DNA of 51,514 bases from a bacterium (GCA_016125225.1 WGME01000036.1:1-51514), one strand, 5' to 3'; counted from the first letter of the stretch, positions 36,719-45,984 are shown. Program-made: numbers and translations. The notes: generated from the letters alone by a model not told the origin.

Positions 36719-37783
36719 CTAAGGCGTATCGTCCGCGTCAGTCGCCGCCGAAGTTTCCGTGCTCTCTTCCTTGGGGAGATATGGCCGCGTCAAACCTGGC
36801 AATGGCATCTGCCCTTCACGTCGATGATTCGAGACACTCAACACATAAGCCACCAGATCCCAGATGGTGTCGGGTTCATTCTGCAAAGCACTGGCGAAAC
36901 CGGGCATGGGGGTGCCATTGATGCCGGAGTAAATGCGGCGATAGATGTCAATCGGCCTGGTGCCCCCATGCAACATGCCGGAAGAGAGGTCGGCCGCACG
37001 GGTCGGTTGCCCCCAGGCATCGTTGCCACGGTTTTCCGCCGTCTGTCCACGACCATCTTCACCGTGACACTTGGAGCAGCCTTTGGTCAGGAATGCGGCT
37101 TTGCCCCGCTCGACATTCTCCGAAGTGAATTTCGGGGGCGGTGTCAGCGGGCGAACTTCTCCTTCATCGCCATCCTGCCAGCGTTGCAGTACTGTCGGCA
37201 CCAGATCTTCCTCGACCATCTCCGGATCGATTTCTTCTTCTGATTCCGCAGTCAACGCCAGCAACTCTTCCAGCTCACCGCGACGTGATAAGTAGAGCAC
37301 ATAATCGACCACCGATTGCAGGTCGTGCTCGGGCAACAAGGCAAAGCCCGGCATCGAGGTTCCACGGATACCCAGTCGTACCGTGCGCACCAGGTCATCA
37401 CGTTGCGGCCGTGCTCCATAGGGTGTCGAGGTGAATTTGAACAATCCGCGGCGGTAATCGCGGGGCTTGGGGTACATGTACTTGGCCGCCTCGCCTTGAC
37501 CATCGCCCGTCACACCGTGGCATTGCACGCAGCGTTCCTGATAGACCGCCTGGCCGCGTGCCAGATCGGGTTTCGGTAGATCACTCTCGGCGATCAGCAG
37601 CGGGTGTTGGTACGTCCCCGCATACTTGACGAGTTCGGTTTTCGCCGCCGTTTGCAACTCGTCCGGCAACTCCGTCATTTGAGTGCTGGACACATATTGC
37701 GGCGGATCGGCCCGATGGCATCCGGCCGCTCCGATCACCAGGCAGGTCAGCCATGCGGACCCACTCATCCAGCGCCTATTCAC
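36719..37783 (-). CDS. Diheme cytochrome c lipoprotein, CcoP-equivalent, first gene of the cbb3 operon
   Basis: From the GTG at 37783 (NRRWMSGSAWLTCLVIGAAGC), with GGGAG a few bases upstream, the product is 354 aa; ATG 37768 is the alternative. The lipobox GAAGC predicts lipid anchoring at Cys22. Two cytochrome c domains follow: heme 1 in YQERCVQCHGVTGDGQG with Met in RGTSMPGFALL, and heme 2 in LTKGCSKCHGEDGRGQT with Met in NGTPMPGFASAL. An acidic linker (EESEEEIDPEMVEED-like) separates them. It should be the electron-entry subunit, playing the part of CcoP, but without the CcoP N-terminal membrane helix. A sigma-54 promoter candidate lies about 75 bases upstream. Confidence 0.88.
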   Translation of the reverse strand: MNRRWMSGSAWLTCLVIGAAGCHRADPPQYVSSTQMTELPDELQTAAKTELVKYAGTYQHPLLIAESDLPKPDLARGQAVYQERCVQCHGVTGDGQGEAAKYMYPKPRDYRRGLFKFTSTPYGARPQRDDLVRTVRLGIRGTSMPGFALLPEHDLQSVVDYVLYLSRRGELEELLALTAESEEEIDPEMVEEDLVPTVLQRWQDGDEGEVRPLTPPPKFTSENVERGKAAFLTKGCSKCHGEDGRGQTAENRGNDAWGQPTRAADLSSGMLHGGTRPIDIYRRIYSGINGTPMPGFASALQNEPDTIWDLVAYVLSVSNHRREGQMPLPGLTRPYLPKEESTETSAATDADDTP

Positions 37784-37857
37784 ACGCAAGCTCCCGACAG
37801 AAATCACGTTGTTCCACGCCTGCACATCGGGCGGAATCACGTCTGCCCACCCTCTCT

Positions 37858-37873
37858 TGCAACCGCGATGCCA
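37858..37873 (-). promoter_or_regulatory. Sigma-54 (-24/-12) promoter candidate of the cbb3 operon
   Basis: The minus-strand sequence TGGCATCGCGGTTGCA matches the RpoN consensus TGGCAY-R-N4-TTGCW at all invariant positions (GG and GC with the correct ten-base spacing); only the R position differs. The transcription start would be near 37847, leaving a leader of about 64 bases before GTG 37783. A divergent sigma-54 activator gene begins 190 bases away, which makes the match much more likely to be real. Confidence 0.7.
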
Positions 37874-37967
37874 GACCGAACATTCCCGCTGCAAAATGAT
37901 CAATGTGCTGTTTCTATGGGAAAATCGGACGCTGTCGAACCCTCTCGGCAGACCACGCGAAAATTGA

Positions 37968-38007
37968 AGTGTGCGGCGGCGTCACATGAGATGCGTGCAG
38001 TGTGCGG
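37968..38007. promoter_or_regulatory. Two AGTGTGCGG direct repeats, possible activator-binding (enhancer) sites
   Basis: AGTGTGCGG occurs at 37968-37976 and again at 37999-38007, exactly 31 bases apart, or three helical turns. They lie about 110-150 bases upstream of the sigma-54 promoter candidate and directly in front of the sigma-54 activator gene at 38062. This is the usual distance and phasing for NtrC-type activator sites. They could serve both operon activation and control of the activator gene. Binding is inferred. Confidence 0.5.
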
Positions 38008-38061
38008 ATTTGGCACAATTGGGTTTGAGAACCTGCCCTCGCCGATCATGAGCACTGCCGG

Positions 38062-39402
38062 ATGGACATTCTGATAGTTGAAGACGATGACGATTTTCGC
38101 CTGACGGTCCGGCAATGGATGATCCGTCGCGGACATCATGTCGTCGATGTGTCTCGCGGAGGTTTAGCGCTCGAACAGCTGGCTCAACACTGCTTCGATG
38201 TCGCCATCGTCGATCTGCATCTGCCTGACATGACCGGCCTGACTTTGCTGCAGCAGTGTGACGTTTCGGTCTGTGAAACCGAGATGATCATGCTGACGGG
38301 GGCCGCGACTGTCGAAACCGCCGTCGAGGCGATGAAGTGCGGTGCCCATGATTATCTGACCAAACCGTTTCCGCTATCCGCGTTGGAAGAACGCTGCCGC
38401 CGAGCTGCCGAACATGGCCGCCTGAAGAAGGAAGCCCGGCAGTGGAAGACGCTGGCCCGTCGTCAACAGGTCCCGCGAGAAATCGTGGGCAACTCCCCTG
38501 CTTTACGCGCGGCCCTGCAATTACTGGAACGCGTGGGACCTTCCGATAAGCCAGTGCTGGTTCTCGGTGAAACGGGAGTGGGGAAAGAACTGGCAGCCCG
38601 GGCCGTGCAACGCTTCAGTCAGCGAGCCGATCGCCCGTTTGTCGTCGTGAACTGTGCAGCCCTGCCGGAACAGTTGGTCGAGAGCGAACTCTTCGGCCAT
38701 GAGAAAGGGGCATTCACCGGAGCGATGGAAGCCCGCCCCGGACTCTTCGAAGTCGCGGACGGGGGCACGTTGTTCATCGATGAAATCGGCGAACTCCCCC
38801 TCGCCATCCAGCCGAAGCTACTGCGAGTGCTGGAATACGGGGCCCTTCGTCGCGTCGGGTCGACACAAGAACGGCGGGTTGATGTGCGCATCATTGCGGC
38901 GACGAATCGTGCTCTCGAACAGGAAGTCTGTGAGCATCGATTCCGCGAGGATCTGTACTACCGCATCAATGTTTTGCCGATCACGTTGCCTCCCTTGCGC
39001 GACCGGGCCGATGATGTCCCGTTGCTCGTCGCCCATTTTCTGCCCACGGGATGGACCATCGATGACGAAGCCCTGGCTGCCCTGCAGCGGTATCCGTGGC
39101 CGGGCAATGTCCGCCAGTTGCGGAATGTGATCGATCGTGCCAGTGTCCTCGCTACCTCGAACGTGGTGCAGATGGATGATCTGCCCACAGAGATCGTCAA
39201 TGGATGCGACGCCGCTCTCACCGTTAACGCCACTGAAGAGGGGGCACCGGCGGGTGAGCAACTGGTGGAGATGGAACGCCAGCATGTTCAGGAAATCCTG
39301 CAGAAGTACGCCGGCAACAAGTCGCTCGCGGCGCGGGCGCTGGGCGTTCATCGCCGCAAACTCTACCGCATCTTGGACCGCCTCGGTTTGAAGGACGTTT
39401 AA
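38062..39402 (+). CDS. Sigma-54-dependent response regulator (NtrC family)
   Basis: A 446-aa three-domain activator. The receiver (1-115) has acidic residues EDDDD at 7-11, Asp51 in AIVDLHLPD and Lys in YLTKPF. The AAA+ domain (about 140-370) has Walker A GETGVGKEL, the sigma-54 contact loop GAFTGA, Walker B LFIDEIGELP, the sensor stretch VRIIAATNRAL and the arginine-finger region FREDLYYRINVLPI. The Fis-type DNA-binding helix-turn-helix is at 405-446 (GNKSLAARALGVHRRKLYRI). All parts are intact. It is divergent from the cbb3 operon, whose first gene has a -24/-12 promoter. No kinase gene is adjacent, so the PAS kinase at the end of that operon is the best candidate partner. Confidence 0.93.
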   Translation: MDILIVEDDDDFRLTVRQWMIRRGHHVVDVSRGGLALEQLAQHCFDVAIVDLHLPDMTGLTLLQQCDVSVCETEMIMLTGAATVETAVEAMKCGAHDYLTKPFPLSALEERCRRAAEHGRLKKEARQWKTLARRQQVPREIVGNSPALRAALQLLERVGPSDKPVLVLGETGVGKELAARAVQRFSQRADRPFVVVNCAALPEQLVESELFGHEKGAFTGAMEARPGLFEVADGGTLFIDEIGELPLAIQPKLLRVLEYGALRRVGSTQERRVDVRIIAATNRALEQEVCEHRFREDLYYRINVLPITLPPLRDRADDVPLLVAHFLPTGWTIDDEALAALQRYPWPGNVRQLRNVIDRASVLATSNVVQMDDLPTEIVNGCDAALTVNATEEGAPAGEQLVEMERQHVQEILQKYAGNKSLAARALGVHRRKLYRILDRLGLKDV

Positions 39403-39574
39403 CGTAACGGTGCCCGAATGCCTTGCGACTTTACCACGGTCGCTCGTTCCGCCATGATGCCAGTTCATCCGATGACGACTTCCACTGACGGCTGGCACAA
39501 CGTCTTCATGCGACTTCATCTGCTGTAGAGCATGGTCTGGCACCGTCAGTGCACAGAGAGAAACAGGTTCGGTG

Positions 39575-41119
39575 ATGCGACATGGTCTCTTATTGGCTTT
39601 GATAGGCAGTCTGGTGGTGGCATCCGGCAGCTCCATCGCCAGTGCCAAAGCTCCCAACATTCTGTTCATTGTGGTGGATGATCAATCGCCGCTGGATCTG
39701 CGGGTTTATAATCCGCAGACCACATTGGAGACCCCGCAGATTGATCGGCTGGGGGCTTCCGGCATGGTGCTTGATGCCGCCTATCATATGGGCTCGTTCA
39801 GCGGGGCGGTCTGTACCCCGTCGCGGCACATGATCATGACCGGACGGACCGTCTGGCATCTGCCAATTGGTGTCGGGTCGGCCCGGCATTGCCCGGCTGA
39901 TATCGAACAATCGACGTTGCCTGCGGTCTTCAATCAGGCGGGTTACAAGACGATGCGGACCTGCAAGCAGGGGAACAGTTATCCCGGAGCCAACAAGCAG
40001 TTTCAGGTGGTGCATGATGCCACCAAGCGGGGACCGACCGCGGAGTCGGGCAGTGCCTGGCATGCCGAGCAGGTGCTGAACTTTCTCAAGGATCGCGCGG
40101 CAGCGAAAGAAGAAGCCCCGTTCCTCATTTACTATGGCTTCTCGCATCCGCACGACGAACGCGACGGCACGCCTGAGTTGCTGGAGAAATATGGGGCGAT
40201 TAACTACACCAACCGCAGCCAGCCGCCGCCGCTCGATGCGCATCAACCACCGCTGCCTGCCGAATATCTCCCCGCTCATCCCTTCCCGCATGGGCATCCG
40301 CAACTGCGCGATGAAGTCGATGTCAGCGGGGTGTGGGAACGCCGTGATCCCGCGACGATTCATAATGAAATTGGCCGCCATCATGCGTGCAGCGAGAACA
40401 TCGACATCCAGATTGGCCGCGTGCTCGATCAACTTCGTGAGATGGGCGAACTCGACAACACTTACATCGTTTACACATCCGATCATGGGATCGCCATCGG
40501 TCGGCATGGCCTGCAGGGGAAGCAGAACCTGTATGAACACACCTGGCGGGTGCCGATGATCGTGTCGGGGCCGGGCATTCAGCCGGGTAGCCGTGCGGCG
40601 GGGAATGTCTACCTGCTCGATGTGCTGGCGACTTTATGTGATCTCGCCGAGATCGCGGCTCCGGAATCGAATGAAGGACTCAGCTTCAAGCCTGTTCTGA
40701 TGGGGCAGACTCCGGTCGTCCGAGACGTGATGTATGGAGTCTATTGCGGTGGCACCAAGCCCGGAATGCGGTCGGTTCGCCGCGGAGATTGGAAGCTCAT
40801 CGAATATGATGTCCTCGATGGCCAGGTCCGACAAACGCAACTCTTCAATCTGGCGGAGAACCCGCATGAGTTCCTGCCGCAACATCATGATCCGGAACTG
40901 CAGAAGCTGGTTGGTACTTCACCACTGCCCCAACAGACGAACCTTGCCGATGATCCGCGTTATGCCAGCGAGTTGAAGTTGATGCGTGATCTGTTGCTGG
41001 CGGAAATGCGGCGCGTGGATGATCCCTTCCGTTTGTGGAATCAACCCGATGATGGCCTCCCGGCCGTGGCACCGCCGGTGAAACCCCGCCCGAACAAACC
41101 GGCGGCCGCGAAGAAATAG
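39575..41119 (+). CDS. Exported sulfatase (Cys-type)
   Basis: A 514-aa protein from ATG 39575 (MRHGLLLALIGSLVVASGSS), with a Sec signal peptide cleaved near ASA-KA. The mature part starts APNILFIVVDDQSPLD, with the metal-binding DD. The formylglycine motif is Cys80 in VCTPSRHMIMTGR (CxPSR). The second metal site is YTSDHGIAIGRHGLQGK. The C-terminus is Pro/Lys-rich. Family knowledge: such enzymes remove sulfate esters from polysaccharides after FGE converts the Cys to formylglycine. The substrate cannot be read from the sequence. A GTG directly before (39572) is less likely. The second sulfatase follows 56 bases later in the same direction. Confidence 0.93.
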   Translation: MRHGLLLALIGSLVVASGSSIASAKAPNILFIVVDDQSPLDLRVYNPQTTLETPQIDRLGASGMVLDAAYHMGSFSGAVCTPSRHMIMTGRTVWHLPIGVGSARHCPADIEQSTLPAVFNQAGYKTMRTCKQGNSYPGANKQFQVVHDATKRGPTAESGSAWHAEQVLNFLKDRAAAKEEAPFLIYYGFSHPHDERDGTPELLEKYGAINYTNRSQPPPLDAHQPPLPAEYLPAHPFPHGHPQLRDEVDVSGVWERRDPATIHNEIGRHHACSENIDIQIGRVLDQLREMGELDNTYIVYTSDHGIAIGRHGLQGKQNLYEHTWRVPMIVSGPGIQPGSRAAGNVYLLDVLATLCDLAEIAAPESNEGLSFKPVLMGQTPVVRDVMYGVYCGGTKPGMRSVRRGDWKLIEYDVLDGQVRQTQLFNLAENPHEFLPQHHDPELQKLVGTSPLPQQTNLADDPRYASELKLMRDLLLAEMRRVDDPFRLWNQPDDGLPAVAPPVKPRPNKPAAAKK

Positions 41120-41175
41120 AACTGCGGTGATTGTCCGAATTCCCGTCTTCTTCCCTGTCTGGGAGATCCGTCCCC

Positions 41176-42675
41176 ATGTTCCGTATGTGCGCTCGCTGGA
41201 TCGCGGCCTTGGTCTGTGCTTTGTCGTCGGTGAGCAGTCCGGCGATGGCGGCGGGCGTGCCCCGTCCGAATATCCTCTGGATCATCGTCGATGACATGTC
41301 GGCGAACTTTTCCTGCTATGGCGAAACGGTCATCGAGACGCCCTATGTCGATCGGCTGGCCCGTGAAGGGACACGATTCACGAAGGCTTTTGTGACGGCT
41401 CCCGTTTGTTCGCCCTGCCGGTCCGCCCTCATCACCGGCATGTATCAGACGTCGATCGGTGCCCACCAGCATCGCAGTGGCCGTGGGACTTTGAAGATCA
41501 CCCTGCCCGACGATGTGCGGCCCATTCCCGAACTCTTTCAGGCAGCGGGTTACTACACCTGCATTGGCGACGGGCTGTTGAATCCCGCGGCGACGGCGAA
41601 AAAGAAAGCCGGTAAGGGTCTCGGCAAGACCGACTACAACTTCGAATGGAACGCGAAGATCTACGACAGTGCCGACTGGTCGGGCCGCGCCGCCGGGCAA
41701 CCCTTCTTCATGCAGGTGCAACTCGCCGGGGGCAAACTGCGTGGCGGTACCGAGGCCAGTGCTCAAAAACTGTCCGAGCGGGCAGCGCGTGAATTCGGCA
41801 AAGCGGTCTCGCCAGAGGACGTCACGCTGGCTCCGTATTATCCCCGCGATCCCGTATTGCTGCGCGATTGGGCGGCCTATCTCGATACCGTGCGATTGAC
41901 CGACCAGCATGTCGGTCAGGTGGTGGAGCGTCTGCGAAGCGAAGGCTTGCTCGATTCCACGTTGGTCATCTTCATGACCGATCATGGCATCAGTCATGCC
42001 CGGGGCAAACAGTTTCTATATGACGAAGGGACCCATGTCCCGTTGGTCATTCGCGGTCCTGGAATTCCTGCGGGACAGGTGCGTGACGATCTGGTCGAGC
42101 ACATCAATCTGGCGGCCATTTCACTCGCGGCGGCAGGCATCCCGATTCCGAAGTCGATGCAGGCCCGGAATGTCTTCGCTGCAGATTATCAACCGCGTGA
42201 AGCCATTTTCGCCGCGCGAGACCGCTGTGATGAAACGGTGGAACGCATCCGCAGTGTGCGTACGCCGGAGTATCTTTACATTCGCAACTTCTACCCCGAA
42301 CGGCCGCTGCTACAGCCGAATGCCTACAAAGATGGCAAGGCCATTTTGCAGGCGTTGCGGCGGTTGCATGCCGCCCATGAGTTGCCGCCGCTCTCCGAAC
42401 AGCTGCTCTTTGCACCGACCCGCCCAGCCGAGGAACTTTATGCCTGGCAGACCGATCGCTGGCAGATCACCAACCTGGCTGCTGACCCGGCCTATCACGA
42501 AGCGTTGCTGTCACTCCGTCAACGGCTCGACCAATGGATTGTCGAAACCCACGATCATGGCCCCGAGAGCGATACCATGTACGACAGCGATATGGCAGTC
42601 TACGTCGGCCGTGGCAATCCGGAAGTCGAACGGAATATCGAGCAGATGAAACGCTGGGCCAAAGAGGGACGTTAA
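41176..42675 (+). CDS. Exported sulfatase (Cys-type, CxPCR variant)
   Basis: The start is ATG 41176 (MFRMCARWIAALVCALSSVS), with GGGAGA about ten bases upstream; a signal peptide ends near AMA-AG. The 499-aa enzyme has PRPNILWIIVDDMSANFSCYG (metal ligands), the formylglycine Cys78 in VCSPCRSALITGMYQ, and FMTDHGISHARGKQF. The motif is C-S-P-C-R, so the usual Ser after Pro is replaced by Cys; the CxPxR core needed by FGE is kept. It probably shares a transcript with the first sulfatase and may act on the same polysaccharide. The two proteins are clearly of different subfamilies, as only the motif regions resemble each other. Confidence 0.92.
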   Translation: MFRMCARWIAALVCALSSVSSPAMAAGVPRPNILWIIVDDMSANFSCYGETVIETPYVDRLAREGTRFTKAFVTAPVCSPCRSALITGMYQTSIGAHQHRSGRGTLKITLPDDVRPIPELFQAAGYYTCIGDGLLNPAATAKKKAGKGLGKTDYNFEWNAKIYDSADWSGRAAGQPFFMQVQLAGGKLRGGTEASAQKLSERAAREFGKAVSPEDVTLAPYYPRDPVLLRDWAAYLDTVRLTDQHVGQVVERLRSEGLLDSTLVIFMTDHGISHARGKQFLYDEGTHVPLVIRGPGIPAGQVRDDLVEHINLAAISLAAAGIPIPKSMQARNVFAADYQPREAIFAARDRCDETVERIRSVRTPEYLYIRNFYPERPLLQPNAYKDGKAILQALRRLHAAHELPPLSEQLLFAPTRPAEELYAWQTDRWQITNLAADPAYHEALLSLRQRLDQWIVETHDHGPESDTMYDSDMAVYVGRGNPEVERNIEQMKRWAKEGR

Positions 42676-42963
42676 TCGCGACGATCACTGCGTTCTATAC
42701 CTCTTGAAGACCGCCAATCCGTCTATCACAACCGAGGCATCTACCTGAGCCGTACCAACATCAGTTGTCCCCAGCTACTGCTGGATGAAGTGACGCACTT
42801 TTCAGAATTGATCTGATGACTGAATGAAGGTTGGTGGGTGATATTGTGCCCGCGAGGCTTACGCTGTCACACAACGATTGAAGGTGTGATCCGACTCTCG
42901 GCGTCCACCTGCAACTTGTTGAGAGAGACTGAGTCTGGGATAGAATTCTCTCTCGTTGGCAAG

Positions 42964-44430
42964 TCATTCGATGACGATCAACTCGTTCGGCCTTTTCGGA
43001 AGAGAATGGAACTGACGTCCCAAAATCTGAATCCTGGGGGGGGCGGGGATCGCTTCCGGGATGATTGCATGCAGATTCGCTTGGGAGACAAGCCATGTCG
43101 TTCCTGGCTGCTTGTCGGCGAGAGATAAGGGATAAGCACTCGGCGGAGACTGGATGAAAAACCAGTCTTGGATGCTGTCAGGAATATCGAAATCGAATAC
43201 ATATCGTGCTGCGGTAGAATCGATGGCGAGATCGGTCTTCAGTTGCTCATCTGTTACGGCCACCGCGATCTTCTGAACTGAATCCGGAAGATCATAGGAG
43301 CGATCTGTCGCCAGCAACACGACTAGTGTGAGCAAGTGGCTTGTCATGAAGATCACTGAGTAACAGCCAATCCATCCGTAGCGAACACGGCCGCCCAATT
43401 TCAATGAACATAAAGCGATAACAATGCCGGTTTGCACGAAGAAGGTCGCATAACTAATCGCGGAACTATAGAGGACAATATTGAGAATCAGTCCTGAAAA
43501 GATTGCCACGTAAACCCACAGGCGTTGGTATGGTATCCATTTGCGCTGCACGAAGACGGCAATTGTTGCTACGACGAACATCGCAAAGGTCGGAATGCAG
43601 AGTAACCACCCCCAACCGTAAGTCAGCAACTCGAGAAAATGAGGTATCGCTTGAAGTGTAGGTGTACGTCGCCAGGAAGCATGCCGGAGAAATGCCGCGA
43701 GAAAGCCAGGCAAATCTCCGTGAATCATCTGGCAGAAGATGAATAGATTCAGGGCGGATGCACCAATGACTGCTGCGACACGGGATGTCCAATACCAGGA
43801 AGGCCGGTCGGGGCTTCGTTTGCGGGCATTCATCGCAATCAAAGCTGCCGCTAAGGGAGCCCCATATGCAGCCGTCACGATGTAAGTCAATACTGACGCA
43901 CCGAGAAACGAAAATCCCCAGAAAAATGACCAGGCCGTATCGTAAGTCAACAAGTACAAGCCGAGGAACAGAAACGCCAGTGCCAGGGAGTCCGCACGAA
44001 GGCCCAGATTAATGATCCAGAGGGCGAAAGAAGCGGAAACTGCAACCGATACGATTGTTGGAAGGCCGAGTTTGTCGCACAACAGCGTGATTAGGGTCGT
44101 CACAGCGATATAGCAGAGGCACTGAAACAGAAGCAGGCTTTGGGTGCTCACTCCCGTCAGTTTCAGCCAACCCGCCAGAACGTACGAATAGTAAGGCGGC
44201 TGATAGTAGAATTTGCCGGTCTCCAGCGCAGCATTCCAAGATGCCAAGTGGGGATTAGAGAACTCGCCGTGTTTCGAAATGTTGACTGCTGTCCCGACAA
44301 AAAAGAGATCATCTCGATTAGGGTAAGGAATTCCAATCGAGTATGAAGCCAGCCAAACCAATGCCCACGCAAGACATCGCTTCCACGAACTCCAGTTTTG
44401 ATTTTCTGATCCGCCGAGGATTTCCGCCAT
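42964..44430 (-). CDS. Polytopic GT-C membrane glycosyltransferase (GT39/ArnT-like)
   Basis: A 488-aa protein with about ten to eleven membrane helices. The first extracytoplasmic loop has YPNRDDLFFVGTAVNIS, with the acidic pair expected in GT-C enzymes (PMT/ArnT type), then FYYQPPYYSYVLAGWLKL. Hydrophobic segments follow up to about residue 385. A soluble C-terminal domain of about 100 residues has no known motif. Such enzymes use polyprenyl-phosphate sugars to modify lipids, proteins or glycans at the outer membrane face. The GT2 enzyme of the DPM1 type at 47321 could supply such a donor. GC content drops in this gene relative to the cbb3 region. Exact family is uncertain. Confidence 0.75.
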   Translation of the reverse strand: MAEILGGSENQNWSSWKRCLAWALVWLASYSIGIPYPNRDDLFFVGTAVNISKHGEFSNPHLASWNAALETGKFYYQPPYYSYVLAGWLKLTGVSTQSLLLFQCLCYIAVTTLITLLCDKLGLPTIVSVAVSASFALWIINLGLRADSLALAFLFLGLYLLTYDTAWSFFWGFSFLGASVLTYIVTAAYGAPLAAALIAMNARKRSPDRPSWYWTSRVAAVIGASALNLFIFCQMIHGDLPGFLAAFLRHASWRRTPTLQAIPHFLELLTYGWGWLLCIPTFAMFVVATIAVFVQRKWIPYQRLWVYVAIFSGLILNIVLYSSAISYATFFVQTGIVIALCSLKLGGRVRYGWIGCYSVIFMTSHLLTLVVLLATDRSYDLPDSVQKIAVAVTDEQLKTDLAIDSTAARYVFDFDIPDSIQDWFFIQSPPSAYPLSLADKQPGTTWLVSQANLHAIIPEAIPAPPRIQILGRQFHSLPKRPNELIVIE

Positions 44431-44931
44431 TCAGATTGGCCTGAATTGAAAGTCTAGTGCCTCAACAAACGACCTGGCGTGTAAAAAAATCTACCAAGTA
44501 CCGGATAGCCTTACACCACAGCCCAAGTTATTCGCAAAGTTGCCCATTTCGATCGCTACGGAGATGACATGCCTCATCCTCCCGTGGAGCTAGGGCAAAT
44601 GCAATGAGAATTTCCAGCGACCACAATCGATTTTGCATTCATTGAGATCGACACCTGAGTTATTTGTGAAAGCGCTCTTAGTCGCGAGTTGCGGCGTTGG
44701 ATCTGAGCCTCGTGATTGGAATGGGAATTGCTCTTCCAGTGGATTTCAGTCTGGTCGAATTTCTTCAGAGAAAAGATGTCGGAGAGCTTTTGGCAAGTTG
44801 CACACGCTCAGTGGTTCGCTCACAATCGCATTGCCAGTTGCCATAGTAGTATCGGTTGAATTGCTAGAGCACCTGACATCTGCTCACCGAACAAGTTTCT
44901 GCTGCATGGTGATTCTGGAAATCAAGTAGTA
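44431..44931. other. Intergenic between divergent glycan genes
   Basis: These 500 bases lie between the 5' ends of the GT-C gene and the first epimerase gene. A 98-codon frame at 44633 lacks any recognisable motif. The stretch is AT-richer than the surroundings and probably carries both promoters. No repeat or RNA gene was recognised. Confidence 0.4.
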
Positions 44932-45984
44932 ATGAAATCTCTTCTGGTCACTGGTTCCTCGGGTCTTATCGGGTCAGAGGTCTGTGCGTTCTTTGACGCG
45001 CGCGGCTGGAAGATCCATGGCATCGATAATAATCAGAGGGCGGTGTTCTTTGGTGACGCCGGCGACACGCGATGGAACCAGCAAAGGCTACAGCAAGATC
45101 TCAGGACATTTGAGCACCATGAGTTGGATATTCGTAACCGGGCGGAGATCCTGCGCTTGATTGCCAGGATCAAGCCGAACGCTATTGTCCATGCAGCGGC
45201 TCAGCCGAGCCATGACCGAGCGGCCGCCATTCCGTTTGATGATTTCGATACCAACGCAGTTGGCACATTGAACCTGCTCGAAGCAGCTCGTCAAGCCTGC
45301 CCGGAGTCGCCGTTTGTCTTTATGTCAACGAACAAAGTCTATGGTGATCGACCTAACACTATCCCTCTCGCGGAGCTGGAGTCGCGCTGGGACTACAGTG
45401 ACCCGGCTTATGCGAGAGGGATAGACGAATCGCTCAGCATAGACCAGTCTAGGCACTCCTTGTTCGGGGCGTCGAAGGTCGCAGCTGACGTCATGGTGCA
45501 AGAATACGGCCGCTACTTCAACATGCCAACCTGCTGCCTTCGGGGTGGATGTTTGACAGGACCGAACCACACTGGCGTCGAACTACATGGTTTTTTGAGC
45601 TTTCTTGTCAAATGTAATCTTGAAGGGCGGGAATACCGTGTCTTTGGATACAAGGGAAAGCAGGTCCGCGACAATATTCACTCCGAGGATGTGGCCCGTT
45701 TCATTCACGCTTTCATAGAAAATCCACGCAGCGGCGAACCGTACAATATCGGTGGCGGTAAGGCGAACAGTTGTTCCATACTAGAGGCCTTCGAACTCGC
45801 CTCGCAGTTCAGTGGCAAACCGATGAAATTCATATACTTGGATGAGAACCGCATCGGAGACCACATCTGTTACTACAGCGATCTGACAAAAATCCGCGAG
45901 CACTATCCGTCTTGGGATATCACCATTTCCCTTGAAGAAACCGTGCGGCAGATTGTGGAAGCTTGGTCCCAAAGAGCGCAGTGA
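44932..45984 (+). CDS. NAD-dependent epimerase/dehydratase (extended SDR, CDP-paratose 2-epimerase-like)
   Basis: A 350-aa cytoplasmic enzyme. The N-terminal Rossmann motif is [12 protein letters not shown] (GxxGxxG), then DIDNN-like [27 protein letters not shown] and [12 protein letters not shown]. The active-site stretch is STNKVYGD followed by [14 protein letters not shown]: the YxxxK Tyr is replaced by Phe. The substrate part has [19 protein letters not shown] and [16 protein letters not shown]. This sequence type resembles CDP-tyvelose/paratose 2-epimerases, where the motif is normally Y-G-x-S-K. As I recall, a SLFGxSK version recurs in related proteins, so it may be a subfamily trait rather than a mutation. 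It is probably part of nucleotide-sugar synthesis for the neighbouring glycosyltransferases. Confidence 0.85.
   Translation: MKSLLVTGSSGLIGSEVCAFFDARGWKIHGIDNNQRAVFFGDAGDTRWNQQRLQQDLRTFEHHELDIRNRAEILRLIARIKPNAIVHAAAQPSHDRAAAIPFDDFDTNAVGTLNLLEAARQACPESPFVFMSTNKVYGDRPNTIPLAELESRWDYSDPAYARGIDESLSIDQSRHSLFGASKVAADVMVQEYGRYFNMPTCCLRGGCLTGPNHTGVELHGFLSFLVKCNLEGREYRVFGYKGKQVRDNIHSEDVARFIHAFIENPRSGEPYNIGGGKANSCSILEAFELASQFSGKPMKFIYLDENRIGDHICYYSDLTKIREHYPSWDITISLEETVRQIVEAWSQRAQ

Noticed and set aside
38818-39669. 283-codon frame antisense to the sigma-54 regulator
   Set aside because: It lies mostly opposite a clearly functional gene, with no motif and no ribosome-binding site.
39590-41997. Long antisense frames (316 and 318 codons) opposite the sulfatases
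   Set aside because: These are shadows of the sulfatase coding frames; no domain signature.
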